Source: Gammaproteobacteria bacterium
Lineage (GTDB): Bacteria; Pseudomonadota; Gammaproteobacteria; Nitrosococcales; Methylophagaceae
NCBI GenBank assembly: GCA_002402245.1
Contig: NVVP01000007.1
Coordinates: 14,232-25,055 of the forward strand
Length of the DNA stretch: 10,824 bases
Reading direction: 5' to 3'
This document shows positions 1-7,596 of this stretch, in pieces. How positions within the stretch are numbered: the first letter of the stretch is position 1; every line of letters starts with the position of its first letter. A program made the translations under genes and the position numbers. The notes under the pieces were generated by a model, which was given only the letters and a program-made list of their open reading frames with translations, ran no database searches and was not told where the DNA came from.

Positions 1-25
1 AGAAGAAGAGGAGGAGATGGAATAA
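1..25 (+). CDS. mreC: C-terminal end of the upstream gene, probably rod-shape protein MreC (partial)
   Basis: Only the last seven codons are visible. In the frame starting at base 2 they read E-E-E-E-E-M-E and end at a TAA at 23-25. The stop shares its last A with the ATG of mreD (TAATG), a typical coupled junction. The identity is inferred from position, because mreC directly precedes mreD in most bacteria. MreC tails are poorly conserved, so the acidic residues neither confirm nor exclude it. The purine run coding for the glutamates also supplies the Shine-Dalgarno sequence for mreD. Confidence 0.55.
8..16 (+). promoter_or_regulatory. Strong Shine-Dalgarno for mreD inside the preceding coding end
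   Basis: The purine-rich run GAGGAGGAG lies eight bases upstream of the mreD ATG at 25 and contains a near-perfect GGAGG core. It doubles as the glutamate codons of the preceding gene, so ribosomes finishing that gene are placed to reinitiate on mreD. Confidence 0.6.
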
Positions 26-504
26 TGGCTATTAATCATTCTTCTCAAGGCGGTATTATTATTTTTCTTAGTGTTATTGCTGCTACGGCTTTAACCCTGG
101 TTCCTTTTCCCGATATTGTCCGCTTATTACGCCCTGAATGGGTGTTATTAACGCTTATCTACTGGGCGATGGCATTACCCCAGCGACTAGGTGTCGCGAA
201 TGCTTGGTTAACCGGTTTGTTGATGGACCTAATTCTAGGCGGGCCATTAGGCGTGATTGCATTTGCCTATGCGTTTGCTATTTATTTTGTGCATGTATTT
301 CACTTGCAGTTACGCCAATATCCACTTTGGCAGCAAGCGGTTAATATTTTTGTTTTAGTATTTGTTTTACAGGTGATGTTAGTACTGACATCGATACGAA
401 CTGCAGAATGGACAATGATATTACCGTCAGTAACCAGTATGTTGTTGTGGCCGGTAGCCTATAACGTATTGCGTGGTGTGAGACGAAGCTTTGATGTTAA
501 GTAA
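25..504 (+). CDS. mreD: Rod shape-determining membrane protein MreD
   Basis: MreD is a small integral membrane component of the Rod (elongasome) complex, which works with MreB, MreC, RodZ, PBP2 and RodA to guide lateral wall growth. The 159-residue product matches the usual length (about 160). It is very hydrophobic, with likely membrane segments near residues 10-28, 38-52, 57-72, 76-93, 104-123 and 131-148. The family signature is visible as R-P-E-W-V-L-L at 36-42, then Y-W near 46, A-L-P-Q-R at 50-54 and D-L-I-L-G-G-P-L-G at 68-76. The ATG overlaps the preceding stop by one base and has a strong Shine-Dalgarno. The mrdA GTG follows 13 bases after the stop. Identification rests on this motif pattern, topology and position. 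Confidence 0.93.
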   Translation: MAINHSSQGGIIIFLSVIAATALTLVPFPDIVRLLRPEWVLLTLIYWAMALPQRLGVANAWLTGLLMDLILGGPLGVIAFAYAFAIYFVHVFHLQLRQYPLWQQAVNIFVLVFVLQVMLVLTSIRTAEWTMILPSVTSMLLWPVAYNVLRGVRRSFDVK

Positions 505-517
505 GCGGCTATAAAAC

Positions 518-2371
518 GTGTCTACTCAATTTACTTTAAAAGATCATCATCGTGAATATCGGCTAGTTAATGACCGCTTGATCTTCGCTGGCTTATTCGC
601 CCTTTTACTATTTATTATAGTAATGGTTCGTTTAGCGGTATTACAGATCATTGAGTTTGAACATTTTAATTCTTTATCTACTAAAAATCGCGTTGATATT
701 GTGCCTTTATCACCTCAGAGAGGTCTAATATATGACCGCAATGGCATTATATTAGCTGAAAATATCCCTGTTTTCAGTCTCGAGCTTACCCCAGAAAATA
801 TGGGTGATGTGGCTTCTACATTAGATGAATTAGCACTTTTATTTGATATGTCAGATGAAAAGATGGCTGATATTAAAAAACAAATAAAGCGGCAACGTGC
901 TTTTCGTGAAATCACTTTTCGGCAGCGATTGACAGAAAAAGAGGTCGCTTTATTTTCTGTTAATCGTCATAAGTTTCCTGGTGTAGAGGTAAAAGGTCGC
1001 TTAGTTCGTCATTATCCTCAAGGGGCTTTATTTGCTCATACGATCGGTTATACCGGCCGAATTAATGAGCGAGATCAAAAGCGAATTGATGCTAAAAATT
1101 ATAAAGGTACGCACAATATAGGTAAGACGGGTATTGAGCGATATTATGAAGACTTACTGCACGGTACCGTTGGCTATCAACAAGTTGAAACTAATGTGCA
1201 AGGCCGTGTTGTTCGAGAGTTACATAATACGCCACCGGTATCAGGTAAAGATTTATTTCTTAATTTAGATGTCAATTTACAACGTAAAGCAGATGAGTTA
1301 CTCGGTGATTACAATGGCGCTATTGTGGCATTAGACCCCCGTTCGGGTGAAGTGCTTTCTATGGTGAGCAAGCCTAATTTTGATCCCAACCCATTTGTAT
1401 TAGGTATTAGCACGAAAGAGTATGCTTTATTAAGAGATTCTTATGACCGGCCCTTATTTGATCGTAGTTTGCGGGGCCACTATCCGCCTGGCTCAACCTT
1501 AAAACCCTTTGTCGCATTAGGTGGATTAGAGTTAGGGGTTGTGACCGAGCACACCGAGAGTTTTTGTCCGGGTTGGTTTACATTACCAGGCCAAGATCAC
1601 CGTTATCGATGCTGGAAAACACATGGCCATGGCCCAGTGGACTTGAAAAAGGCTATTGCACAATCTTGTGATGTGTATTTCTATGATTTAGCTAATACAT
1701 TAGGCATTGATCGCTTACATAACTTCTTAGATTTATTCGATTTTGGCCATCGAACAGGCATTGATATCCCAAGTGAAAGTAAGGGGTTATCTCCCTCTAG
1801 AGAATGGAAGAGAGAACGTCGTAATCAAGTGTGGTTTCCTGGTGAAACGGTTATTTCTGGCATTGGACAGGGGTTTAACCAAACGACGCCTATTCAACTA
1901 GCGCATGCGACAGCTATCTTAGCAATGCGAGGAGTGAATATAACACCTCAAGTTGCTAGGGCAAGTCGAGATAGTGGGCAGAGTGAACTGGTGTTGTTAA
2001 ATAAAAATACTGCTGATGCACTTCCAATGGAAAATAGTGAACATTGGGAAATTATCATTGATTCGATGATTGAAGTGGTACATGGCAAGCGTGGTACGGC
2101 AAGGCATATAGGTAAAAACTTACCTTTCCAAATTGCAGGTAAAACTGGAACAGCCCAGGTGTTTGGTATTAAACAAGATGAAAAATATGATGCGGCAACA
2201 TTAGCCAAACGATTACATGACCACGCTTTATTTATAGCCTTTGCTCCAGCAGATAAACCTGAAATAGTGATTGCGGTGATTGTTGAGAATGGTGGCGGTG
2301 GCAGTAAAACTGCGGCACCGATGGCAAGAAAAATGATAGATCAATATTTTGGGTTTACAGAAGATGAATAA
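518..2371 (+). CDS. mrdA: Penicillin-binding protein 2, elongation-specific transpeptidase
   Basis: This class B PBP cross-links peptidoglycan in the periplasm during cell elongation, paired with the glycosyltransferase RodA. The 617 residues compare with about 630 in E. coli. A short cytoplasmic tail and one membrane anchor (about 21-44) are followed by the dimerisation/pedestal domain, with R-G-L-I-Y-D-R-N-G at 68-76. The transpeptidase domain starts near 265. Catalytic motifs are all present: S-T-L-K with nucleophile Ser326, the S-x-N box as S-C-D at 383-385, and K-T-G at 542-544. The start is GTG, because the typical L-K-D-H...R N-terminal stretch lies directly after it and the next in-frame ATG falls inside the membrane anchor. 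Its Shine-Dalgarno is poor, so expression probably depends on coupling to mreD. The stop overlaps rodA. Confidence 0.97.
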   Translation: MSTQFTLKDHHREYRLVNDRLIFAGLFALLLFIIVMVRLAVLQIIEFEHFNSLSTKNRVDIVPLSPQRGLIYDRNGIILAENIPVFSLELTPENMGDVASTLDELALLFDMSDEKMADIKKQIKRQRAFREITFRQRLTEKEVALFSVNRHKFPGVEVKGRLVRHYPQGALFAHTIGYTGRINERDQKRIDAKNYKGTHNIGKTGIERYYEDLLHGTVGYQQVETNVQGRVVRELHNTPPVSGKDLFLNLDVNLQRKADELLGDYNGAIVALDPRSGEVLSMVSKPNFDPNPFVLGISTKEYALLRDSYDRPLFDRSLRGHYPPGSTLKPFVALGGLELGVVTEHTESFCPGWFTLPGQDHRYRCWKTHGHGPVDLKKAIAQSCDVYFYDLANTLGIDRLHNFLDLFDFGHRTGIDIPSESKGLSPSREWKRERRNQVWFPGETVISGIGQGFNQTTPIQLAHATAILAMRGVNITPQVARASRDSGQSELVLLNKNTADALPMENSEHWEIIIDSMIEVVHGKRGTARHIGKNLPFQIAGKTGTAQVFGIKQDEKYDAATLAKRLHDHALFIAFAPADKPEIVIAVIVENGGGGSKTAAPMARKMIDQYFGFTEDE

Positions 2372-3491
2372 ACTTCACGATTTTAAACATCCTGAGCGGT
2401 GGAGTTTGACTCAGGCCTTGTCCAGAATCCATATTGATGCTGTATTACTATTTGGTTTAGTGTCTTTATTAGCAGTGGGTTTAATGATCTTATATAGTGC
2501 TGGCGATCAAAGCTCAGCATTAATGATAAAGCAGCTTGTCAGAATGGGAATGGCACTGTTTGTTATGCTGATCATTGCTCAAATTCACCCCGATAGAATG
2601 CGAGATGCAGCTTATTGGATGTATCTGATAGGCCTGGCGCTATTGATTGCCGTATTATTATTTGGCCATGAAGGTAAAGGGGCTCAACGCTGGCTAGACT
2701 TAGGCTTTTTCCGCTTCCAACCTTCTGAGTTGATGAAACTAGCCGTTCCTCTATTAGTGGCATCTTATTTAGCTGAACGTCCATTAGCACCTACGGCTGG
2801 CCGGCTAATCATTGGCATGATAATGATTATGTTGCCATCACTGTTAATTGCGAAACAACCTGATTTGGGTACGGCTTTGTTAATTGCCAGTTCAGGGCTT
2901 ATTGTTATCTTTTTATCGGGTATTTCATGGCGTATTATTATTTCATTCTTACTGGCAAGTGCATCAGCATTGCCCGTTCTTTGGTATGTGATGCATGACT
3001 ATCAAAAGCAACGAGTACTGACTTTTTTAAACCCAGAAAGTGATCCTCTTGGTTCGGGCTATCATATTATCCAATCTAAAATAGCCATTGGTTCTGGTGG
3101 TTTATTTGGCCGAGGCTGGTTAGAAGGTACGCAATCTCATTTAGCCTTTTTACCTGAACGTTCAACTGATTTTATTTTTGCGGTTATTGCGGAAGAGTTT
3201 GGCTTGGTCGGTGTTGGGATCTTACTTTTTTCCTATTTGTTAATAGCGGCAAGAGGTTTATATATAGCCAATCAAGCACAAACAAGTTTTGCGCGATTAT
3301 TAGCCGGGAGTATTTCAATGACTTTCTTGGTCTATGTTTTTGTTAATGTCGGGATGGTAACGGGATTATTGCCTGTAGTAGGCGTACCGTTACCCTTAGT
3401 GAGTTATGGAGGTACATCAATGGTGACCTTATTAGCTGGCTTCGGTATCCTAATGTCTATTCACACACATCGAAGGATGATGACTCCATGA
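2364..3491 (+). CDS. rodA: SEDS-family peptidoglycan glycosyltransferase RodA
   Basis: RodA polymerises lipid II into glycan strands and forms the elongasome synthase with PBP2. From the ATG at 2364 the product is 375 residues, close to E. coli RodA (370), with about ten hydrophobic segments. SEDS hallmarks are visible: R-W-L-D-L-G near 109-114, F-Q-P-S-E-L-M-K near 118-125, K-Q-P-D-L-G-T-A-L, and G-W-L-E-G-T-Q-S followed by F-L-P-E-R-S-T-D-F-I-F-A-V. The aspartate of that last motif (Asp269 here) matches the catalytic Asp262 of E. coli RodA. V-P-L-P-L-V-S-Y-G-G-T-S lies near the end. An in-frame TTG at 2349 would add five residues, but the ATG is preferred. It overlaps the mrdA stop as ATGAATAA. 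Confidence 0.96.
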   Translation: MNKLHDFKHPERWSLTQALSRIHIDAVLLFGLVSLLAVGLMILYSAGDQSSALMIKQLVRMGMALFVMLIIAQIHPDRMRDAAYWMYLIGLALLIAVLLFGHEGKGAQRWLDLGFFRFQPSELMKLAVPLLVASYLAERPLAPTAGRLIIGMIMIMLPSLLIAKQPDLGTALLIASSGLIVIFLSGISWRIIISFLLASASALPVLWYVMHDYQKQRVLTFLNPESDPLGSGYHIIQSKIAIGSGGLFGRGWLEGTQSHLAFLPERSTDFIFAVIAEEFGLVGVGILLFSYLLIAARGLYIANQAQTSFARLLAGSISMTFLVYVFVNVGMVTGLLPVVGVPLPLVSYGGTSMVTLLAGFGILMSIHTHRRMMTP

Positions 3492-4465
3492 AAAAGTTAA
3501 CGCTAGGGATTGCTTTGGGCTTTATAGCAATGATTAATATTGCTGCTGCAAACTCAGAATTACCCGAGATCGATTTATTTATTGCTGAAATGGTAGCAGA
3601 ACATGACTTTGATTCTCAGGAATTGACTTCCATATTCTCTGAAGTGAAAGTAAAACAATCTATTTTAAAAGCGATTTCTAGGCCCGCTGAAAAAAGCATG
3701 CCGTGGCATAAATATCGTAAAATATTCATGCAGAAGAAACGCATGGATGATGGCGCTGAATTTTGGCGTAAGCATCAAACAGCATTGACTGATGCAGAGA
3801 CTAAATATGGTGTTCCAGCAGAGGTCATTATTGCCATTTTAGGCGTTGAAACACGTTATGGTGGTAATGTCGGTAGTTATCGAGTTATTGATGCTTTATC
3901 AACGCTGGCCTTTCGTTATCCTAAACGTAGTAAGTTCTTTCGCAGTGAGTTGAAACACTTTTTATTGTTAACCCGTGAAGAGAAACTATCACCACTTAAT
4001 CCTATTGGCTCTTATGCCGGTGCGATGGGCTTGGGTCAATTTATGCCAAGTAGTTATCGTGAATATGCAGTTGATTTTGATAATGATGGCAAACGTGACA
4101 TCTGGACTAATCGCGTTGATGCGATAGGTAGTATTGCTAACTATTTAAAACGACATGGTTGGGTGGCGAATGAGAGTATTGTTCATCAGGCTACACTTGA
4201 AGGCACTATACCAACTGAATTATTAGCCAAAGGTTATAAGCCGACACTCACTCGATCTGCACTTACTGCGGCGAAAGTATCACTTGCATCATTACCGGAA
4301 GGTGATGACAAAATTGCACTGTTTTCATTAACTCAAATGGAAGGTGAATCCTATTGGTTAGCCAGGCAAAACTTCTATTCAATTACTCGCTATAACCACA
4401 GTAGAATGTATGCAATGGCGGTGAAACAATTAGCTGATGGCATTCGTGCAAGCTATGAGAAATAA
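3488..4465 (+). CDS. mltB: Membrane-bound lytic murein transglycosylase B family protein (MltB), apparently without a lipid anchor
   Basis: Lytic transglycosylases of the MltB/Slt35 family cleave the MurNAc-GlcNAc bond and form 1,6-anhydroMurNAc, which makes space for insertion and recycling. The 325-residue product starts with a signal peptide (K-K, hydrophobic 4-20, cleavage likely after A-A-A near 21). The catalytic glutamate is Glu121 in the motif G-V-E-T-R-Y-G-G. The conserved stretch Y-A-G-A-M-G-L-G-Q-F-M-P-S-S-Y at 176-190 and the EF-hand-like D-F-D-N-D-G-K-R-D at 196-204 follow, as in Slt35. E. coli MltB is a lipoprotein; here I see no lipobox cysteine, so the enzyme is probably soluble in the periplasm or held by partners. 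Its ATG overlaps the rodA stop (ATGA). Confidence 0.94.
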   Translation: MKKLTLGIALGFIAMINIAAANSELPEIDLFIAEMVAEHDFDSQELTSIFSEVKVKQSILKAISRPAEKSMPWHKYRKIFMQKKRMDDGAEFWRKHQTALTDAETKYGVPAEVIIAILGVETRYGGNVGSYRVIDALSTLAFRYPKRSKFFRSELKHFLLLTREEKLSPLNPIGSYAGAMGLGQFMPSSYREYAVDFDNDGKRDIWTNRVDAIGSIANYLKRHGWVANESIVHQATLEGTIPTELLAKGYKPTLTRSALTAAKVSLASLPEGDDKIALFSLTQMEGESYWLARQNFYSITRYNHSRMYAMAVKQLADGIRASYEK

Positions 4466-4466
4466 A

Positions 4467-5270
4467 ATGGAAGGTGTAATTAAAAAGCTGACTATTGTAG
4501 GTTTATGTAGCTTGTTATTAGCATGTGGAAGCGTGACTAAAAAACAAGATAGTGCGCCTAAACGTGCAGCCGATGTTTCATCGGTACAGAATGCGATTCC
4601 AAAAGATGAACCTAAAAGTAAATACGGTAACCCGGCTCATTATGAAGTATTTGGTAAGCGTTATTACACCTTGAAAACAAGCCGCGGTTACCATGAGAAA
4701 GGTATCGCATCATGGTATGGCACTAAGTTTCATGGCCGACGTACATCAAGTGGTGAAGTCTACGATATGTATGCTATGACAGCCGCACATAAAACATTAC
4801 CACTACCTACCTATGTTGAGGTTACTAATCTTGATAATGGTCGAAAAGTCATTGTTAAAGTTAATGACCGGGGCCCTTTCCATGGCAACCGTTTAATTGA
4901 TTTATCCTATAGTGCCGCAACTAAACTAGGAATTATCGGCAAGGGTACTGGCAATGTTGATATTCGTGCGGTTTCAGTAGGTGACACTGCCATTAGTTCA
5001 CCTGCGAAAGTAAGTTATTCACCAATACAAAATACAGCAGGCTTATATTTACAATTAGGGGCATTTGCCACCTTAAATAGAGCTGAACAGTTAAGACGGG
5101 ATATACAACAAGAAGTGAGTGATACAGTATTAATTGTGCCTTTATTAAAAGCAGATATGAAACTCTATCGGGTACGGATAGGTCCTTTAGTTAATGTGGA
5201 GTATGGCGACTCATTAGCACAACAGTTAGTTGAATTAGGCTTTAAGGATACCCATATAGTCATCGAATAA
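4467..5270 (+). CDS. rlpA: RlpA, septal-ring/rare lipoprotein A, DPBB and SPOR domains
   Basis: RlpA is an outer-membrane lipoprotein. In Pseudomonas aeruginosa it is a lytic transglycosylase acting on glycan stripped of stem peptides, recruited to the septum by its SPOR domain. From the ATG at 4467 the product is 267 residues. It has a lipoprotein signal with lipobox L-L-A-C (lipidated Cys20), a low-complexity linker, a double-psi beta-barrel at about 78-167, and a C-terminal SPOR domain at about 193-266. The barrel keeps A-S-W-Y-G, G-E-V-Y-D (Glu97, Asp100), A-A-H-K-T-L-P (His108) and V-N-D-R-G-P-F (Asp134), the conserved residues of active RlpA. Upstream in-frame ATGs at 4437 and 4455 would put a non-signal extension ahead of the lipobox, so 4467, one base after the mltB stop, is chosen. 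Confidence 0.95.
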   Translation: MEGVIKKLTIVGLCSLLLACGSVTKKQDSAPKRAADVSSVQNAIPKDEPKSKYGNPAHYEVFGKRYYTLKTSRGYHEKGIASWYGTKFHGRRTSSGEVYDMYAMTAAHKTLPLPTYVEVTNLDNGRKVIVKVNDRGPFHGNRLIDLSYSAATKLGIIGKGTGNVDIRAVSVGDTAISSPAKVSYSPIQNTAGLYLQLGAFATLNRAEQLRRDIQQEVSDTVLIVPLLKADMKLYRVRIGPLVNVEYGDSLAQQLVELGFKDTHIVIE

Positions 5271-5272
5271 GT

Positions 5273-5302
5273 CATCTATTATTAATGTTGAATAATTAGA
5301 TG
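5273..5302 (+). repeat. AT-rich inverted repeat between rlpA and dacA
   Basis: CATCTATTATT (5273-5283) pairs with AATAATTAGATG (5291-5302) around a seven-base loop, giving 11 base pairs with one bulged T. The hairpin is weak and the run of T's comes only about 12 bases later, so this is not a convincing intrinsic terminator. It is the only gap over 20 bases inside the cluster. The 62-base spacer also has AATAAT at 5308-5313, close to a -10 box, but no good -35 at the right distance. It may be an mRNA processing or attenuation structure. Confidence 0.35.
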
Positions 5303-5332
5303 CGTCAAATAATTTATTTTTGAGAGTAATGC

Positions 5333-6475
5333 ATGTTAAAAAGTTTAAAAATCGTATTATTAAGTTGTGGTTTGTTTGCAGGTTCAGCTTCTGCAGTCAT
5401 TACCCCAAATCCTACTGCGCCTAATATTGCTGCCAAGTCTTATATTTTACAAGACTTTGCCAGTGGACGAATTATTGCTGAGCACAATTCTCAGCAACGG
5501 CTACCGCCTGCGAGTATTACTAAATTAATGACAGCTTATGTGGTATCACATGAACTAGAACAGGGAAATATTACCCTGGCTGATGAGGTATTAATTAGCG
5601 AAAAAGCATGGCGAATGCAAGGTTCGCGTAGTTTTATCGAGGTAAATACACGCGTACCTGTAGAGGCATTATTACGTGGGATGATTATTCAGTCAGGTAA
5701 TGATGCGGCAGTGGCATTAGCTGAATATATTGCCGGTAGTGAAGACACCTTTTCTCAAATGATGAATCAATATGCCCAACAATTAGGCATGTTCAATACT
5801 AATTATCAAAATGCAACGGGCTTACCTGCTCCTGAGCATTATACGACGGCTGCTGATATTGCTATTTTATCCGCAGCGATTATTCGTGACTTTCCTGAGC
5901 ACTACAAATGGTATGCCGAGAAGAAATATGTTTATAACAATATAGCCCAACATAACCGTAATAAATTGTTATGGCGTGATTCGTCGGTTGATGGCTTAAA
6001 AACAGGCCATACTGAAGAAGCAGGTTATTGTTTAGCTGCATCAGCAAAACGCAGTGGTATGCGCCTTATTTCGGTGGTTTTAGGTACTCGTAGTGTTAAT
6101 GCGCGAGCTCAAGAAACACAAAAACTATTCAATTATGGTTTCCGTTTTTTTGAAAGCCATGAACTTTATAGTGTAAATGACAAAGTTGATGATATTAAAG
6201 TATGGAAAGGCGCGAATGAAATTATTAGTTTTGGGGTAGCAGAATCATTAGCTATCAGTGTTCCTCGTGGCCGCTATAAAGATTTAGTTGCGACTAGCAA
6301 TATTCAAAAACCGGTAATCGCACCTATCATGGCTGGTGATACATTAGGCTCAATTGAGATTAAGTTAGATGGTGAAGTGCTATCAACACAATCACTTGTG
6401 GCACTGAATGATGTGGCTGCAGGAAGTTGGTGGAGACGATTACTAGACTCAATTCTGATGATGTTTTGGGCGTAA
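5333..6475 (+). CDS. dacA: D-alanyl-D-alanine carboxypeptidase, PBP5/PBP6 family
   Basis: This class C low-molecular-weight PBP removes the terminal D-Ala from peptidoglycan pentapeptides in the periplasm, which limits cross-linking and helps keep cell shape. The 380-residue product has a signal peptide cleaved after A-S-A near residue 21. It carries the three active-site motifs of peptidase family S11: S-I-T-K with nucleophile Ser61, S-G-N at 121-123, and K-T-G at 223-225. A C-terminal beta domain (about 265-355) follows. The last 16 residues, with W-W-R-R-L-L near the start, look like the amphipathic membrane-anchoring helix of PBP5. The ATG at 5333 has GAGAG six bases upstream. Only three bases separate the stop from dat. 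The choice among dacA, dacC and dacD is by convention. Confidence 0.95.
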   Translation: MLKSLKIVLLSCGLFAGSASAVITPNPTAPNIAAKSYILQDFASGRIIAEHNSQQRLPPASITKLMTAYVVSHELEQGNITLADEVLISEKAWRMQGSRSFIEVNTRVPVEALLRGMIIQSGNDAAVALAEYIAGSEDTFSQMMNQYAQQLGMFNTNYQNATGLPAPEHYTTAADIAILSAAIIRDFPEHYKWYAEKKYVYNNIAQHNRNKLLWRDSSVDGLKTGHTEEAGYCLAASAKRSGMRLISVVLGTRSVNARAQETQKLFNYGFRFFESHELYSVNDKVDDIKVWKGANEIISFGVAESLAISVPRGRYKDLVATSNIQKPVIAPIMAGDTLGSIEIKLDGEVLSTQSLVALNDVAAGSWWRRLLDSILMMFWA

Positions 6476-6478
6476 TTA

Positions 6479-7327
6479 ATGAATCAAGTTTATTTAAATG
6501 GTGATTTTTTACCAGCAGAACAAGCACAAGTATCTGTATTTGATCGCGGCTTTTTATTAGGTGATGGTGTTTATGAAGTAATTCCTGTTTATCAAGGTAA
6601 TTGCTTTCAGTTGGATGGTCACTTAGTTCGACTACAAGCTAGTCTTGATGCCGTTAGAATGAAAAATCCACATTCAAATAGAGAGTGGGAAAAAATTATT
6701 AATGAGTTAATTAAGCTCAATGGTGATGGCAACCAGTCACTTTATTTGCAGGTGACACGAGGCGTAGCACCACGAGATCATGTATTTCCTGAAAATGTAT
6801 CACCGACAGCATTTGCCATGAGTAACCCGCTGCAAGCCGTATCTGCAGAATATAAAAATGAGGGTGTAAAAGCGATTATTTTAGCTGATATTCGCTGGCA
6901 AAACTGTAATGTGAAAGCCATTACCTTATTACCCAATAGTTTATTAAAGCAGCAAGCCTTGGAAGCGGGTGCAGTTGAAGCCTTATTGATTAGAGAGGGT
7001 TACCTGACAGAAGGGGCTGCGAGTAATGCGTATGTGGTGCTTGATGGCACCATTTATACTGCACCGAAGGACGAGAAGGTGCTGGCGGGCATTACCCGTG
7101 ATGTGGTTATTCAAATTGCACATGACAATAACATGCCTCTAAAAGAAGTCGCTGTGACCGTGCAACAGCTAAAAGAAGCGGATGAAATTTGGATCAGTAG
7201 TTCAACTAAAGAAGTAATTGCTGTGACACAGTTGGATGATAGCCCCGTGGCTAATGGTAAACCTGGGCCTATTTGGCAAAAAATGGATGCTTTATATCAG
7301 CAATTTAAACGGAGTGATACAACATGA
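6479..7327 (+). CDS. dat: D-amino acid aminotransferase (class IV PLP enzyme)
   Basis: This enzyme interconverts D-amino acids and 2-oxo acids, typically D-Ala plus 2-oxoglutarate to pyruvate plus D-Glu, in the cytoplasm. The 282-residue length matches Bacillus D-amino acid transaminase. Fold IV features are present: F-D-R-G-F-L-L-G-D-G-V-Y-E at 21-33, the PLP lysine Lys146 in N-V-K-A-I-T-L-L, and Glu178 in L-T-E-G-A-A-S-N-A. Tyr32, Arg99 and His101 (in A-P-R-D-H-V-F-P) match the Tyr31/Arg98/His100 carboxylate trap of the Bacillus enzyme. This favours D-amino acid specificity over branched-chain aminotransferase or PabC. It lies three bases after dacA and overlaps ybeD by four, so it may link D-Ala turnover to D-Glu supply; that link is inference. 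Confidence 0.9.
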   Translation: MNQVYLNGDFLPAEQAQVSVFDRGFLLGDGVYEVIPVYQGNCFQLDGHLVRLQASLDAVRMKNPHSNREWEKIINELIKLNGDGNQSLYLQVTRGVAPRDHVFPENVSPTAFAMSNPLQAVSAEYKNEGVKAIILADIRWQNCNVKAITLLPNSLLKQQALEAGAVEALLIREGYLTEGAASNAYVVLDGTIYTAPKDEKVLAGITRDVVIQIAHDNNMPLKEVAVTVQQLKEADEIWISSSTKEVIAVTQLDDSPVANGKPGPIWQKMDALYQQFKRSDTT

Positions 7328-7596
7328 GTGAGCAAGAAGCTGATACGTTAATGGAGTTCCCTTGTGACTTTGCGATTAAAGCAATGGGGCCTACTAGTGA
7401 TGATTTTGACTCAATAGTGGTGGGGATTATTCTTCAATATGTGGATAGTATAAAAGAAGGTTCAGTTAAGACTAAACAAAGCTCAGGCGGCAAGTTTACC
7501 TCTGTCAGCGTGGACTTTCATATTGAAAGTAAGCAAAAGCTAGATGAGATTTACCACGCATTAAGTGAGCACCAACAAGTAAAATATATATTGTAA
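7324..7596 (+). CDS. ybeD: YbeD-like DUF493 protein
   Basis: This 90-residue protein belongs to the DUF493/YbeD family, which has an ACT-like alpha/beta fold and no established biochemical role. The family pattern is clear: F-P-C-D-F-A-I-K-A-M-G near 13-23, a central V-x-x-I-I stretch, S-S-G-G-K-F-T-S-V-S-V near 53-63, and L-D-E-I-Y-x-x-L near 73-80. E. coli YbeD is 87 residues and likewise sits between dacA and lipB. The ATG overlaps the dat stop (ATGA) and the TAA shares one base with the lipB ATG (TAATG), so it is translationally coupled on both sides. A regulatory or ligand-sensing role has been suggested from the fold only. Confidence 0.93.
   Translation: MSEQEADTLMEFPCDFAIKAMGPTSDDFDSIVVGIILQYVDSIKEGSVKTKQSSGGKFTSVSVDFHIESKQKLDEIYHALSEHQQVKYIL

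Noticed and set aside
138..344. 68-codon open frame inside mreD, plus strand
   Set aside because: It lies wholly within mreD in another frame, has no Shine-Dalgarno and resembles no known protein; the mreD frame is clearly real.
715..915. 66-codon minus-strand open frame inside mrdA
   Set aside because: Complement shadow of the PBP2 coding sequence, with no promoter or homology visible.
1948..2208. 86-codon minus-strand open frame inside mrdA
   Set aside because: It covers the K-T-G region of PBP2 on the opposite strand and is explained by codon bias of the real gene.
2349..2363. Upstream TTG start for rodA
   Set aside because: It would add five residues and extend the overlap with mrdA to 23 bases; the ATG at 2364 gives the usual short coupled overlap.
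2572..2790. 72-codon minus-strand open frame inside rodA
   Set aside because: Shadow of a membrane protein gene; its composition and position give no support.
4437..4466. Longer start for rlpA at 4437 or 4455
   Set aside because: It would put 4 to 10 extra residues before a lipoprotein signal that is already complete from the ATG at 4467.
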